Notes: generated by a model not told the origin, from the letters alone. 64,000 nt of DNA from Lysinibacillus pakistanensis (GCF_030123245.1 NZ_CP126101.1:2168501-2232500), one strand, 5' to 3'; positions 50,034-58,591 are shown, counted from the first letter of the stretch. Made by a program: numbers and translations.

Positions 50034-50423
50034 TTAATTAATGAAATCTTGAGGAACACATTCACGAACACCAGAATTTCTCAATGAGTTAAATAAAGCT
50101 GCACTGATTCTTAAAATAACAAAGTTATCAGTGCCATTTTCTAATTCATAGATAACAAAGTATGAATTATCGACTGTAAAAATACATTTTCGTTCTAATT
50201 CAAATCCAGGTGGTACAGGAGGAAGATTAAAACGAGGTACAACTACAGGTGTATCTCCTTCATCTCTGATAAAATTGAAAGTTTGTTGGTCAATTTCATA
50301 GATATTCACTGGATCAATCTCCACACCTTTTTCTGGAATTGTAATTTCATCTTCAACTAATAGGAAAAAGCGTTCGTTTCGAAAATTGAAAAGACCTCTC
50401 GCCCCAATTTCAAATGATGCCAT
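50034..50423 (-). CDS. Hypothetical protein, 129 residues
   Basis: A protein of mixed strand and helix (ASFEIGARGLFNFRNERFFL ... DPVNIYEIDQQTFNFIRDEG ... PRFNLPPVPPGFELERKCIF ... NSYFVIYELENGTDNFVILR). ATG 50423 was chosen because AGGAGGTGA lies 9 bases upstream; the frame runs 16 codons further without a site. It stands between decayed repeats and the second DUF4183 pair. No family recognised; location suggests a spore-related function, but that is weak. Confidence 0.7.
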   Translation of the reverse strand: MASFEIGARGLFNFRNERFFLLVEDEITIPEKGVEIDPVNIYEIDQQTFNFIRDEGDTPVVVPRFNLPPVPPGFELERKCIFTVDNSYFVIYELENGTDNFVILRISAALFNSLRNSGVRECVPQDFIN

Positions 50424-50654
50424 TTTATATTCACCTCCTATTCTATTTAATATTTTATTCATATCGAACACAGATGTTTGGTCAATTAGGAAGGTGGAGT
50501 GAAGATATATAAATATTATTTTTTCAATACTTAGCCATGTTGTTTCTAGACCGAAGTCAATCCTATAGGGTACTTTTGAGTGAAGAAACTAAAAAAGGGT
50601 CACTTGGGATAGAAGTGACCCTAATCACCAAAATAGAAGAAAGACAATTAGTCA

Positions 50655-50975
50655 TTAAGTTTGTGTAACTAATTCTACAGCTTCCACTACCAATGGAGTT
50701 CCAACTGTGATTGTACCAGTAACGCCATTAAATGTTAACTCTGTTGCAGAAATTGTATATGAATCACCTTCTTGTAATACACCATTAATATAGAAATTAT
50801 AGTAGCCATTAGTTACCACAGGGAAAGCAGTAGCAGCATTTCCACTATCGTCTAGAAAGGCAGTTGCAGCAATAGTAGTACCGTCTGTGACAGCTAAATT
50901 TGCTGCTAAAACATTAAAGAATCTAGTCGAAGTGCCAGTAACATTTACATGAATATTGATAATTGAAAGTGCCAT
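50655..50975 (-). CDS. DUF4183 protein, short form, copy 2
   Basis: A 106-residue paralog of the protein at 46645, with five changes (D/N at about 21, I/V and A/T near 53-55, V/I at about 62, A/V at about 90). Both copies are intact, so both may be used. ATG 50975 follows GGGGGTG. It lies 37 bases after the long-form gene on the same strand. Confidence 0.88.
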   Translation of the reverse strand: MALSIINIHVNVTGTSTRFFNVLAANLAVTDGTTIAATAFLDDSGNAATAFPVVTNGYYNFYINGVLQEGDSYTISATELTFNGVTGTITVGTPLVVEAVELVTQT

Positions 50976-51012
50976 TTTTTCACCCCCTTTCAAGGGATAA
51001 AGGAATTTTGTA

Positions 51013-51423
51013 TTACATTTTTTGGAAACCTAATGATTCTATAATTATTGGAGTTCCAGCAAAAATAGTTGCATTAAATGGGTTAAGGGTTAATGAATCT
51101 GGAGTTACCTTATATGCGCCTCCTTCTTGCATTACAGCATTAATGTAAAGATTGACGTAGCCATTAGGATTAAAAAGCGTAAATTCGGTTACTGGATCGC
51201 CATTATCATCTGTAAATAAATTAGCTGGAAGGGTTACTCCATTTGTTAAATCAATATCTTCTGTAACAATATAAAAATATCTATTTATAGTTGGAATAAT
51301 GGTCCCTACAGGGGTAACCTCTGAAGGAGAATGAATAGAACCTATGTCAACAGCTTTTATACGGGGCCAAAAAACTCGGTTATTTTCACAGCAAGTGTCA
51401 CACATCAATTTTTGTAGGTCCAT
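51013..51423 (-). CDS. DUF4183 protein, long form with Cys-rich start, copy 2
   Basis: A 136-residue paralog of 47018. Residues 1-28 keep CDTCCENNRVFWPRIKA, the segment 29-45 has changed strongly (GSIHSPSEVTPVGTIIPT against GFIQPPPVIIPEGAIIPI), and the beta domain is conserved. The pattern suggests relaxed or diversifying change in the linker. ATG 51423 follows GGAGGTGAC. Confidence 0.88.
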   Translation of the reverse strand: MDLQKLMCDTCCENNRVFWPRIKAVDIGSIHSPSEVTPVGTIIPTINRYFYIVTEDIDLTNGVTLPANLFTDDNGDPVTEFTLFNPNGYVNLYINAVMQEGGAYKVTPDSLTLNPFNATIFAGTPIIIESLGFQKM

Positions 51424-51695
51424 TTTTTTGTCACCTCCATTCCGTAATATGTTAGTAACCCCGTAAGTTATAGGTGTTTGTTACTTATTAATTCCAGAAA
51501 ACTGTTCATTCTCAAATATTCTATGAATTAATGTTGGAAGGTGACTGGTAATGTGTCTATTAAAAAGAAATAAATAATATTTTTAATAAAAACTTGGGAT
51601 TTTTTTAATACCTAAAATCAGAGGAAAGCTGTGAAATAGAATCTTGAAGTAGTACAGGGGGAGATAGTACTGAACAATTTGAGGATATTGTTCAG

Positions 51696-51842
51696 TTGAA
51701 GAAGCAATACAAACTTGTATTGATGTTGCCGATGAAAACATTACAAAAGAGAATGGGTTTTGGAACGTTTTAGTACTAAGTTTAATAGTGCAAAGAAAGG
51801 GATAATCGAAGAATTTTTTGATAGGCGATTCAATATTTAACT
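51696..51842 (+). pseudogene. Gene scrap next to the duplication
   Basis: A frame from the repeat at 51670 reads EEAIQTCIDVADENITKENG, and after a shift near 51760 another reads RFSTKFNSAKKGIIEEFFDR to TAA 51840. The two together look like a small helical protein broken by a frameshift. No start or ribosome site is evident. Confidence 0.35.
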
Positions 51843-51861
51843 CAACATAACGTCAAAGATA

Positions 51862-51901
51862 CTGAACAATACGAGAATTTTATTAGAAAGAGAATGTTGA
51901 G
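51862..51901 (+). repeat. Dispersed repeat copy G
   Basis: CTGAACA (51862-51868) and TGTTGAG (51895-51901) are separated by 26 bases, as in copy A at 45731, and followed by TAAACAAGGAGG, which supplies the ribosome site of the next gene remnant. A plus-strand frame reads TEQYENFIRKRMLSKQGG through it. Confidence 0.55.
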
Positions 51902-51920
51902 TAAACAAGGAGGAAATTTA

Positions 51921-52110
51921 ATGAACTTTACAACAGCAAACACTTACGATATTGCGCCTGAAATTTTAAAGGAAAACGGCTATAAACCATATTCAATTTG
52001 CTTATAGAACCGTAAAATCCCATGCCCAATCTAAGAAAGCAAAAATAATAACGGCTCTCAAAGAAAAGAAGAAGTTACTAAACAAATCCCAATTACCATA
52101 TTTGAAATAA
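51921..52110 (+). pseudogene. Frameshifted small gene, unknown
   Basis: ATG 51921 follows AAGGAGG and encodes NFTTANTYDIAPEILKENGY and KPYSICL before TAG. Another frame continues with RTVKSHAQSKKAKIITALKE to TAA 52108. The 190-base length is one base off a multiple of three, consistent with one indel near 52000. Family not recognised; the second half is lysine-rich. Confidence 0.45.
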
Positions 52111-52264
52111 TCCCGAATCAATAAAATTAAAAACAGAGATAAAAAGTGGAAGATATAGATATATTTTCTGACAAAATCCATTGTTTCACCCCATTATGTA
52201 TTTTTAATATTGAAAGCGTTTCAAACGCTTCAACAAACTAATGAACAAAACGAAAATAGAGCGA

Positions 52265-52507
52265 TTATAATATCGCTCCAAAAAACTCATAAAATCCCAT
52301 GTCCATCGGAATAGCCCAAATATAAAATCCAAGTAGGGCAATCGGGCCAAGTAATAATTTATAAAGCTTAGTTGGTAAAACCTTTCTAAGTGAGACTCTA
52401 TAAATTTCCAGACAAACCACTATTACAAAAGGTAGTAATAATATAGGTGGAATGAAACAAAGTAGCCTTCCAATAAGGTATAAACCCGGAAATATGTCCA
52501 AAAACAT
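52265..52507 (-). CDS. Small membrane protein, 80 residues
   Basis: Two hydrophobic segments (LLCFIPPILLLPFVIVVCL, about 14-33, and LLLGPIALLGFYIWAI, about 50-66) with a basic loop between them (RVSLRKVLPTKLYK). GAGGTGATT lies 11 bases before ATG 52507, a little long. The region upstream has the recurrent hairpin at 52558. Function unknown. Confidence 0.55.
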   Translation of the reverse strand: MFLDIFPGLYLIGRLLCFIPPILLLPFVIVVCLEIYRVSLRKVLPTKLYKLLLGPIALLGFYIWAIPMDMGFYEFFGAIL

Positions 52508-52557
52508 ATTCGTTGAATCACCTCTTTATGTATTTTTTAAATGATAACATAAAAAAA

Positions 52558-52583
52558 GCTGCAGCGTCGTCACACGTTACAGC
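52558..52583 (-). terminator. Recurrent hairpin, copy 4
   Basis: AGCTGCAGCG / CGTTACAGCT, imperfect, with an A run on its left (T run on the minus strand). The 100 bases to its right (AATTGGTTTAAG ... ATTATATCA ... GGCAAACCTATGACA) match those right of 46340, where the phage-type pseudogene starts. Confidence 0.55.
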
Positions 52584-52962
52584 TCGAATTGGTTTAAGCT
52601 CCTTTGAGGTTCTCAAAAGTATTATATCACACTGTAGGAATGGCAAACCTATGACAAACTATCAATCTATAGCAGGCCAGGCAACTAACTGAACATAATG
52701 ATATGTTCTACATCATCATTCAAACGATAAAAGACTTCAAATGGATGCATAACGAGTTCTCAAAAGGGCACAGCTTACCTATCCAAAATAGAGTATAGCA
52801 CAATATGGAGTAGAGACAGAATTGCAAAAGGATTCCAAGGACAAAAGTATATAACGGTTACTGAACCTACACTATAAGAGAAAATCCCAAATAGCTTAGT
52901 AAGTTTTCTTGATCGCCAGTAAAACTTTCTTCTTGTTAATCTGCAATGAAAATTTTGTAAAG
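52584..52962. other. Non-coding stretch with degraded repeat
   Basis: No gene. It holds the right part of the hairpin element and a degraded dispersed-repeat copy (CTGAACATAATGATATGTTC, 52689-52708). The rest shows only short frames. Confidence 0.4.
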
Positions 52963-52965
52963 AAA

Positions 52966-52994
52966 AAGGTGTCTCATATAAATGAAGACACCCA
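52966..52994 (-). terminator. Terminator of the DinB-family gene
   Basis: Stem GGTGTCTC...GAGACACC-like: AGGTGTCT / AGACACC with loop CATATAAATGA; followed on the minus strand by TTTTTC. Confidence 0.75.
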
Positions 52995-53002
52995 ATGATA
53001 AA

Positions 53003-53473
53003 TTAATCCCAAATGTTAGGGAGTGTAACTTTTGCAGTTCGTAAATAATCGAGTAATTGACCTGTATGAACTGATTCATGATAGGCAATTCTCAGCAACA
53101 TATCACCTAGGTCTCTTATATACCCAACATCTGAACGGTCAATTTTAATAGTTTTTAGATCTTCATCTGAAAATGATTTTATAGTTTCTATAAATTGATC
53201 TCTAAACGGTCCTGCAAAAATTAATTCATCCTCAACAGTGTTGAATGGTAGTTTTTCAAATGGAGATTCAAATACAGGAATACTGCCTTTATTTTTAATA
53301 GCCTGATGATAATAATATTCACTTTCTAGAACATGTCTAACCATTTCAATACAAGACATAGCTTTATCATCTGGTCGCCAATTTAATTTATCTTGTGGGA
53401 TTGACATCCAAAGCTTAATACTACGTCTTCGCACTTCGTTGAAATTTAAATGGATTAAATCGATTGCGTTCAT
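53003..53473 (-). CDS. DinB-family (YfiT-like) protein
   Basis: A 156-residue four-helix-bundle protein. Metal-ligand histidines are visible in MVRHVLESEYYYH (near 45-57) and HESVHTGQLLDYLR (near 133-146), as in the DinB/YfiT metal-dependent hydrolase or thiol S-transferase superfamily. SIPQDKLNWRPDDKAMSC is also characteristic. Function of most members is unknown. ATG 53473 has GAGGG upstream. Confidence 0.9.
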   Translation of the reverse strand: MNAIDLIHLNFNEVRRRSIKLWMSIPQDKLNWRPDDKAMSCIEMVRHVLESEYYYHQAIKNKGSIPVFESPFEKLPFNTVEDELIFAGPFRDQFIETIKSFSDEDLKTIKIDRSDVGYIRDLGDMLLRIAYHESVHTGQLLDYLRTAKVTLPNIWD

Positions 53474-53542
53474 TATTTGCCCTCCACTAGTTAGTATATT
53501 TAAAATTATATACGAATGTATGTTTGTTAGAAAGTCGTTTTT

Positions 53543-53662
53543 TTATAATCTACTAAATAATATGTGGAGGATTACAGCGATAGCGGGTGCGATAAGTAAT
53601 GCTATTCCGAAGTAAGTAATGTATTTCCAATTAAAATCATTACTAAAAGGGCCTAATCAGAG
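53543..53662 (-). pseudogene. Remnant of a small membrane protein
   Basis: An open minus-strand stretch reads LGPFSNDFNWKYITYFGIAL, then LIAPAIAVILHILFSRL before TAA. It has one clear membrane helix but no start codon or ribosome site, so it looks like the tail of a lost gene. Confidence 0.4.
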
Positions 53663-54000
53663 TAATCAAATGTAGTGATAAAAAAATTTCTTCTTTTTTG
53701 GGGATTGTATTTTTATATGGCATTACACTTTAAATCAGTTGAATAGGCGTTTGACATTTATAACTGCGATAAAAAGCTGCAATGATCGCCAACACCACAC
53801 TTTTTAAGTAAATAAAATTGGAGAGATATCAAGTCTTTGTTTAGTAACTAGAGAGACCCACTTCCTTAATGGTTTAATTGAAAATTTGAACCGAAATCAG
53901 ATAAATTTAGATGTCCAGTTATGCAATCTTCTTTAAAGCTTCTATTGTAAAACTTATTTTGCATTAAGGATAGCCTTAGAAAATTTTATTAATAGATATT
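53663..54000. other. Non-coding stretch with a degraded hairpin copy
   Basis: Nothing codes convincingly. AAAAAGCTGCAATGATCGCC near 53772 is a degraded copy of the recurrent hairpin family. GGAGAG tracts lack open frames. Confidence 0.35.
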
Positions 54001-54006
54001 AAAAAA

Positions 54007-54060
54007 GCCGTGGCGGTCAACTAACGCCACAGCCTATATAAAGTGCGTGCGATACACTTA
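54007..54060 (-). repeat. Recurrent hairpin and tail, copy 6
   Basis: GCCGTGGCG / CGCCACAGC (54007-54033) with tail CTATATAAAGTGCGTGCGAT, the same arrangement as 48780-48833. As there, it lies just left of DUF3231 sequence, here only a fragment. Confidence 0.7.
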
Positions 54061-54243
54061 ATAATAATGTGTGCAAATTAAGGTTACTTATACATTAAAT
54101 AAAGTCTTCAAGTTATAGCTAAGATTAGAATGTGTGGGTAGCTTAATTTAAAAAACAATTTCGGGGGATAAATTCAAATTGAAAAATAGTATTGAAAAAT
54201 CTCTAGTTAAGACTTGGGAAACGGTTTGCCAATTAAATATGAA

Positions 54244-54306
54244 TTATTTTTCTGGATATTCTACATGTAATGATGCTGGTACAAGCCGACTTTTACTTTT
54301 TTTAGA
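54244..54306 (-). pseudogene. C-terminal fragment of a second DUF3231 gene
   Basis: The minus strand reads SKSRLVPASLHVEYPEK then TAA at 54244, clearly related to the end of the protein at 48909 (GWLVPPPLHVDYPEK). A stop lies just upstream in frame. Together with the shared hairpin, this shows a second, older duplication that has decayed. Confidence 0.7.
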
Positions 54307-54550
54307 TTACGGTTTCAAGTTTGAATTCAAGCTTTCAATAATAAAATGTGAATGAAAACATTGGGGAAGTAACTAAGTACAAGTTAGAGGTAGGTAATGC
54401 CTAACTAAGGATGGGTTTTTAATATGTAAAGCTAGGATAGCATAGTAGCAATTATTTAGAGGATGTATACGTCCGCTATCCCAAAATCATTATATTGCAA
54501 GTAAAACAGGTATCCTTTGAAATAAATCGTTTGTATAAAAGGTTAATTTT

Positions 54551-54815
54551 TTATAAGCAGATTGTTCCGGTTTTTATACCAGTAGGACCGTTAAATCCAG
54601 GAATTGTATCGATAACTGTATTTGTAGCTATATCTATAACAGACCCAGTATTATCTGCCTAATTTGTGACATATGCAAGTGTTCCATCCTGTAAAATGGT
54701 TACTTGGTCAGGGGATGAGCCTACAGGGATTGTAGTATTCACCGTATTAGTAGCTGTATTAATGACAGATACAGTATTACGGAATTATTCAGGAATCGCA
54801 CTTGGAGGATTTTCA
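54551..54815 (-). pseudogene. YVTN beta-propeller repeat remnant
   Basis: The minus-strand frame reads RNTVSVINTATNTVNTTIPV, GSSPDQVTILQDGTLAYVTN, a TAG, then ADNTGSVIDIATNTVIDTIP and a short end to TAA 54551. These are two copies of the YVTN repeat seen in surface propeller proteins. Another stop lies just upstream. It is the tail of a lost or broken surface-protein gene. Confidence 0.65.
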
Positions 54816-54953
54816 GAATGGTACAATGACCACTGACCGTTTAATGGGCTTGTATATTACGATTCAACAAAGACGTGGTAAATAAAATGGTAACAGTAGT
54901 CTCTTTGTTTGCATAAAATAGGAGCATGTATGCAGAACAAGGAGGATATGTTT

Positions 54954-55178
54954 ATGGTAATGCCTTCATATAATCAAAGAATTTCTCCGCAACAAGCAAT
55001 GCAGATTGCCGTGCAAAGAGTACCTGGACAAATCATACATTATGGAATGGATATGGAAAACGGTACTTTAGTATATGAAATATTTATTCTGACATCTCAA
55101 AATAAGATTTACGAAGTAGAAGTAAACGCAAAGACAGGTGTAATTCGTAAAATTGAAGAGGAGAATGATTCCGATTAA
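54954..55178 (+). CDS. PepSY-domain protein, 74 residues
   Basis: A small protein made almost only of one PepSY domain (ISPQQAMQIAVQRVPGQIIH ... MENGTLVYEIFILTSQNKIY, then EVEVNAKTGVIRKIEEEN). ATG 54954 lies 8 bases after AAGGAGG; earlier in-frame starts lie on or before the site. No signal peptide is visible, so it is probably cytoplasmic or loosely bound. PepSY domains are thought to inhibit proteases or bind partners. A shared terminator follows. Confidence 0.8.
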   Translation: MVMPSYNQRISPQQAMQIAVQRVPGQIIHYGMDMENGTLVYEIFILTSQNKIYEVEVNAKTGVIRKIEEENDSD

Positions 55179-55193
55179 AATATCTTTATTAAC

Positions 55194-55237
55194 AAAAATC
55201 CCAGGTACTCAAAATTTTTGAGCCTGGGATTTTTTTA
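55194..55237. terminator. Bidirectional terminator between the PepSY and GerC genes
   Basis: Stem AAAATCCCAGG / CCTGGGATTTT, with a loop containing CTCAAAATTTTTGAG, itself a stem. A runs and T runs on both sides. It overlaps the last codon of the GerC gene. Confidence 0.88.
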
Positions 55238-56395
55238 CTCTACAATTGTTTCTTCAAATGTTTTTCTACCAGGATTTATTTTATTTACGTAAACATTTAT
55301 TTTGCTTATTGACTCTTTAGTTAAGGGTATTTTCCCGTCGTTCTCTATTTTCTTCCATACTTTTACTTTGTCTCTATACAGGTATTCGGATAAACGGTAA
55401 ATATCAACGTTTAATTTCAATCCCTCTTCATATGTTGTCTTTATTTCTTCTTTAACTTTCTTAATAATACCTTTTCTTATCTCATCTGAAGTTACTTTAG
55501 TTTTAAAACCATTGAGTGTAGCGTTGAATTTAATATCTATTTCAAATGTCACCTGATTGTTTTTAACAATTGGTTTAACATCAAGATCTATTTTTTCTAA
55601 ATCTAACGTTAAGTAATCTCTTTCGCTATCGTCCACTTGAATGGTTATGTCCCCTCTATTCTTTTTGGTCAGCATCCATTGGGTTCCTCTTGCAGTGTTA
55701 CCTTTCATCGTTCCTTTAAATCCATCTTTTGAAAGGATGCAGTTACCATTTACGGAAGTTTCCTTTGCGGGCTTCTCATTTTTCGACTCCCAACTTTCGT
55801 TGATTGAGACTAATGACAAAGCCACTTCATGACTGGGTTCATTTAATCCAATAATTAAACTTCTTAAATCGACAGGCTCAATAAATGTTTCTAAAGCTTT
55901 TGTATTTAATGGACTACTTAGTTTTGAACTTGTAAGTGGCTTATTTACTAACGGTGTTATCAGAAGAATCTCTTCTAATGAATCCTTTGTACAATGGGCA
56001 AAAATCTGATATCTTGTTTCTCTAAAACGCAAAAAACTATCTATAACAGAGATAGCATGTTCACTTTTTAAAACTTCTTCAGTGAATATAGCATAGGTCA
56101 TATGCCCCCAAAATATTTCTTGGTCAACTGAGCGATATATATTATAAATAGCTTCTTCCATGGTATCCCCTTTAGCATGTCCAATCTCTGATGGTGTTGT
56201 TTCAGGACTGGGCGTTTCAGATTTTGCAACATCGGCAAAGTTAATCAGTTGTATATAAACTTCATACTTATTATCTTTAAAATCTACACCGACTCCATGG
56301 ACATAATACATTCTTTGGGGTTCAGAGACATCCCAACATCCAGAGAGAAACAGTATCATGGTAAAGCATATGGTTAAGATAATTTTTCTTTTCAA
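55235..56395 (-). CDS. Ger(x)C family spore germination lipoprotein
   Basis: A 386-residue lipoprotein subunit of a GerA-type nutrient receptor. The signal (KRKIILTICFTMILFLSGC, lipobox LSGC) is followed by WDVSEPQRMYYVHGVGVDF, the hallmark of GerAC. Later come EIFWGHMTYAIFTEEVLK, RFRETRYQIFAHC and the C-terminal domain. TTG 56395 has GTAGGGATG at good spacing. The frame runs 20 codons upstream without a ribosome site, perhaps the tail of a former gerB frame. No gerA or gerB gene is adjacent, so this is an orphan subunit. Confidence 0.9.
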   Translation of the reverse strand: MKRKIILTICFTMILFLSGCWDVSEPQRMYYVHGVGVDFKDNKYEVYIQLINFADVAKSETPSPETTPSEIGHAKGDTMEEAIYNIYRSVDQEIFWGHMTYAIFTEEVLKSEHAISVIDSFLRFRETRYQIFAHCTKDSLEEILLITPLVNKPLTSSKLSSPLNTKALETFIEPVDLRSLIIGLNEPSHEVALSLVSINESWESKNEKPAKETSVNGNCILSKDGFKGTMKGNTARGTQWMLTKKNRGDITIQVDDSERDYLTLDLEKIDLDVKPIVKNNQVTFEIDIKFNATLNGFKTKVTSDEIRKGIIKKVKEEIKTTYEEGLKLNVDIYRLSEYLYRDKVKVWKKIENDGKIPLTKESISKINVYVNKINPGRKTFEETIVE

Positions 56396-56535
56396 TTTGT
56401 CATCCCTACTTTTAGAAGTTTGTATTTTGGAAGTTGGTACTTTCAGTTTAGACAAAAATATAGACAGTTATAATTTTAAAAAGAAGGGTTTTCTAAAAGT
56501 ATTCTAATTTATACAGGAAAGAAGTGATTTTATAC

Positions 56536-56841
56536 ATGAAAAAAGCCACTCATTTGAGTGACTATTTAGTGACTAAGATTATTGGTTTTGGATTATCAAA
56601 ATTAGGACCTATTGTAGCTCCAAATTTTAAAACAGCAGCATTACTAATAAAAGAGTTAGCATCTAAACATCGAGGGAATTTAAGAATTGACGTGCCCTCC
56701 GGTAATAATGAGTTAATGTCATTCTTGGAGAAGTGGGATTTGCAAAAACTAGTGAACCACCAATAATGATAAAGAATTCAATGAATATGCCATTTAGGAA
56801 CCATGAATTATTTGCGATTGCTGCCCAAGTTTTTGGATAAA
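56536..56841 (+). pseudogene. Remnant of a GNAT acetyltransferase with C-terminal GNAT_18 domain
   Basis: The 76-residue frame to 56766 (YLVTKIIGFGLSKLGPIVAP ... ALLIKELASKHRGNLRIDVP) is the start of a YitH-like C-terminal acetyltransferase domain. One extra G near 56738 would carry it on in the next frame: GFAKTSEPPIMIKNSMNMPF, then RNHELFAIAAQVFG to TAA 56839, the proper family ending. So there is one deletion, and the first half of the usual 280-residue protein is missing. The ATG at 56536 is likely fortuitous. Confidence 0.65.
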
Positions 56842-56975
56842 GAGTAATAATCCAACACTCGGTTAAAAACAGATTTCTTTGATTTTAGGAGTAGCCCATT
56901 GGAAAGCCAGTGGGAATGGACTACAACACACACTTTTGGATGAGTCAAAACATAATTACACTTGTGGTTTGAAAG

Positions 56976-57155
56976 CTTGATGTTTTTGAATTAGTTGATG
57001 ATTTAAGTAAGTCTTTAAATCTAAAAGAGGTATACAGTCAATATATAGAATTTGAAAGTCTTTCTTCTACAGCAGAAGAAGCAATTGAAAAATATTCTTT
57101 AGACAATGAAACACCCATAAGGAGTATGCATGAATCATCCAAACCTGAAACTTAG
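56976..57155 (+). pseudogene. C-terminal gene scrap, unknown
   Basis: An open frame without a start reads LDVFELVDDLSKSLNLKEVY, SQYIEFESLSSTAEEAIEKY and ends SMHESSKPET at TAG 57153. A terminator follows 11 bases later, suggesting a genuine gene end whose front has been lost. Confidence 0.4.
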
Positions 57156-57165
57156 ACATTAAAGG

Positions 57166-57197
57166 GAAACAGCTCTCGAATGAGTAGCTGTTTTTGT
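57166..57197 (+). terminator. Terminator after the gene scrap
   Basis: Stem AACAGCT / AGCTGTT followed by TTTGTTATTT. Confidence 0.6.
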
Positions 57198-57438
57198 TAT
57201 TTCACAATTAATTCCAAAATCCCATAGTTGGTTAGCATCATTGTCTCCCACTACCATCGAGAATTGGTTGGAATTATAGTGGGGGAATTTATCATTTGTG
57301 TATATTATTTGAACAATCATTGAGAAATAATAAAAGAGATAAAATTTCTGAAACTATATGTAAACTTAAAACGTAAAAATAATGGTTTATATAACCAATT
57401 ATAATTACTATTTTTTGATGCATTGGAGGATTAGGAAA

Positions 57439-57981
57439 ATGACAGTTAGTTATTGGACAGGACAAAATCTTACATTACGAGCGATACAACCAGAAGATAT
57501 CATTATATTTGAATTTTTAGATGATGAAATTCTTAGAAATATGGATTCGATTCATTTTCCTCGCTCAGCTAATAAAATGTCAGAATGGGTAGAAGAACAA
57601 TCTGAAGAAGATGATGAATTCCGTTTTGTTGCAGTAGATAGAGATAATAATATTGTTGGGTTGATTGAAACATTTGATTGTGATTTGAAAAACGGTATCT
57701 TTGATTATTATTTAGCTGTATTCGAACCTTACAGGGGTAAAGGATATGCAAAAGAAATGATTCTCATGGTTCTTCGATTCTTCTTTTCAGAGCGTGCTTA
57801 TCAAAAAGTAAATACAACAGTGTACTCCTTTAATGAATCATCCATACGCCTTCATGAAAAATTAGGTTTTATGAAAGAGGGTCAACTAAGAAAAATTATT
57901 TTCACTAAAGGTGCTTATTATGATGGTATTTGCTACGGAATGACAAGAGAAGAATTTGAACAAAATCATGGATCTCTATAA
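57439..57981 (+). CDS. GNAT-family N-acetyltransferase (RimJ/RimL-like)
   Basis: A 180-residue acetyltransferase with GQNLTLRAIQPEDIIIFEFL at the start, the acetyl-CoA loop in FEPYRGKGYAKEMILMVLRF (near 99-118) and the ending SSIRLHEKLGFMKEGQLRK. ATG 57439 follows GGAGGATT; the frame upstream of it lacks a site. The RimJ/RimL group acetylates N-termini of ribosomal proteins or small molecules such as spermidine. Target unknown. Confidence 0.9.
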   Translation: MTVSYWTGQNLTLRAIQPEDIIIFEFLDDEILRNMDSIHFPRSANKMSEWVEEQSEEDDEFRFVAVDRDNNIVGLIETFDCDLKNGIFDYYLAVFEPYRGKGYAKEMILMVLRFFFSERAYQKVNTTVYSFNESSIRLHEKLGFMKEGQLRKIIFTKGAYYDGICYGMTREEFEQNHGSL

Positions 57982-58045
57982 AAAATAATTATAGTACAGA
58001 GAGAAGTAAAATAGTGATCCAAACAAATAAAAATGGGGGGATTTT

Positions 58046-58591
58046 ATGAAAAAAGAAAAGAAACCACTAGTTATTGCTATTGCTGCGGTTTCTGGCGGTG
58101 GGAAAACGACTATATCGACTCACCTAAACAAAAGATTAAAAAATTCTAAAATACTTTTATTTGATGAATATGATTTTGATGGTCCTGATGACATTATAGA
58201 TTGGATTGACAACGGCGCTAATTATGATGAGTGGAACTTGGCTCCTCTAATTAGAGATATAGAAGCGTTACTAACTGAACCTTTAGATTACATAGTGCTG
58301 GACTTTCCGTTTGCCTATAAACACTTTGAAACGAGTAAATTCATAGATTTTGCTGTGTTTATTGATACTCCTTTGGATATTGCAATGGCACGTCGAGTAT
58401 CTAGAGATTTTAAGAATAATTCGGTAGAAAATATTTTAAGGGATATGGAGATTTATATTTCACAAGGAAGGCGCGGCTATTTAGAGATGTTAGAAACAGT
58501 AAAACCGAATTCTGACATCATTGTTGATGGGACTTTACCCGTATCCGAAATTGTAAATATTCTTTCTCAATACTTAGACCAGATTTCTTAA
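58046..58591 (+). CDS. Uridine kinase-like P-loop kinase
   Basis: A 181-residue P-loop protein. Walker A is AVSGGGKTTIS near residues 13-23, then LLFDEYDFDGPDDIIDWI, DYIVLDFPFAYKHFE (acceptor region) and the lid MARRVSRDFKNNSVE. The layout is close to uridine kinase/phosphoribulokinase relatives often annotated as generic ATP-binding proteins in Bacillus. A small nucleoside or vitamin may be the acceptor. ATG 58046 follows TGGGGGG. Confidence 0.85.
   Translation: MKKEKKPLVIAIAAVSGGGKTTISTHLNKRLKNSKILLFDEYDFDGPDDIIDWIDNGANYDEWNLAPLIRDIEALLTEPLDYIVLDFPFAYKHFETSKFIDFAVFIDTPLDIAMARRVSRDFKNNSVENILRDMEIYISQGRRGYLEMLETVKPNSDIIVDGTLPVSEIVNILSQYLDQIS

Larger units (their letters stand above)
50583..51695. 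repeat. Segmental duplication, copy 2 (DUF4183 pair)
   Basis: Direct duplicate of 46555-47695, including a hairpin GGGTCACT ... AGTGACCC near 50597-50622, both DUF4183 genes, the leader, and the repeat CTGAACA-N12-TGTTCAG at the right end. Confidence 0.85.
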
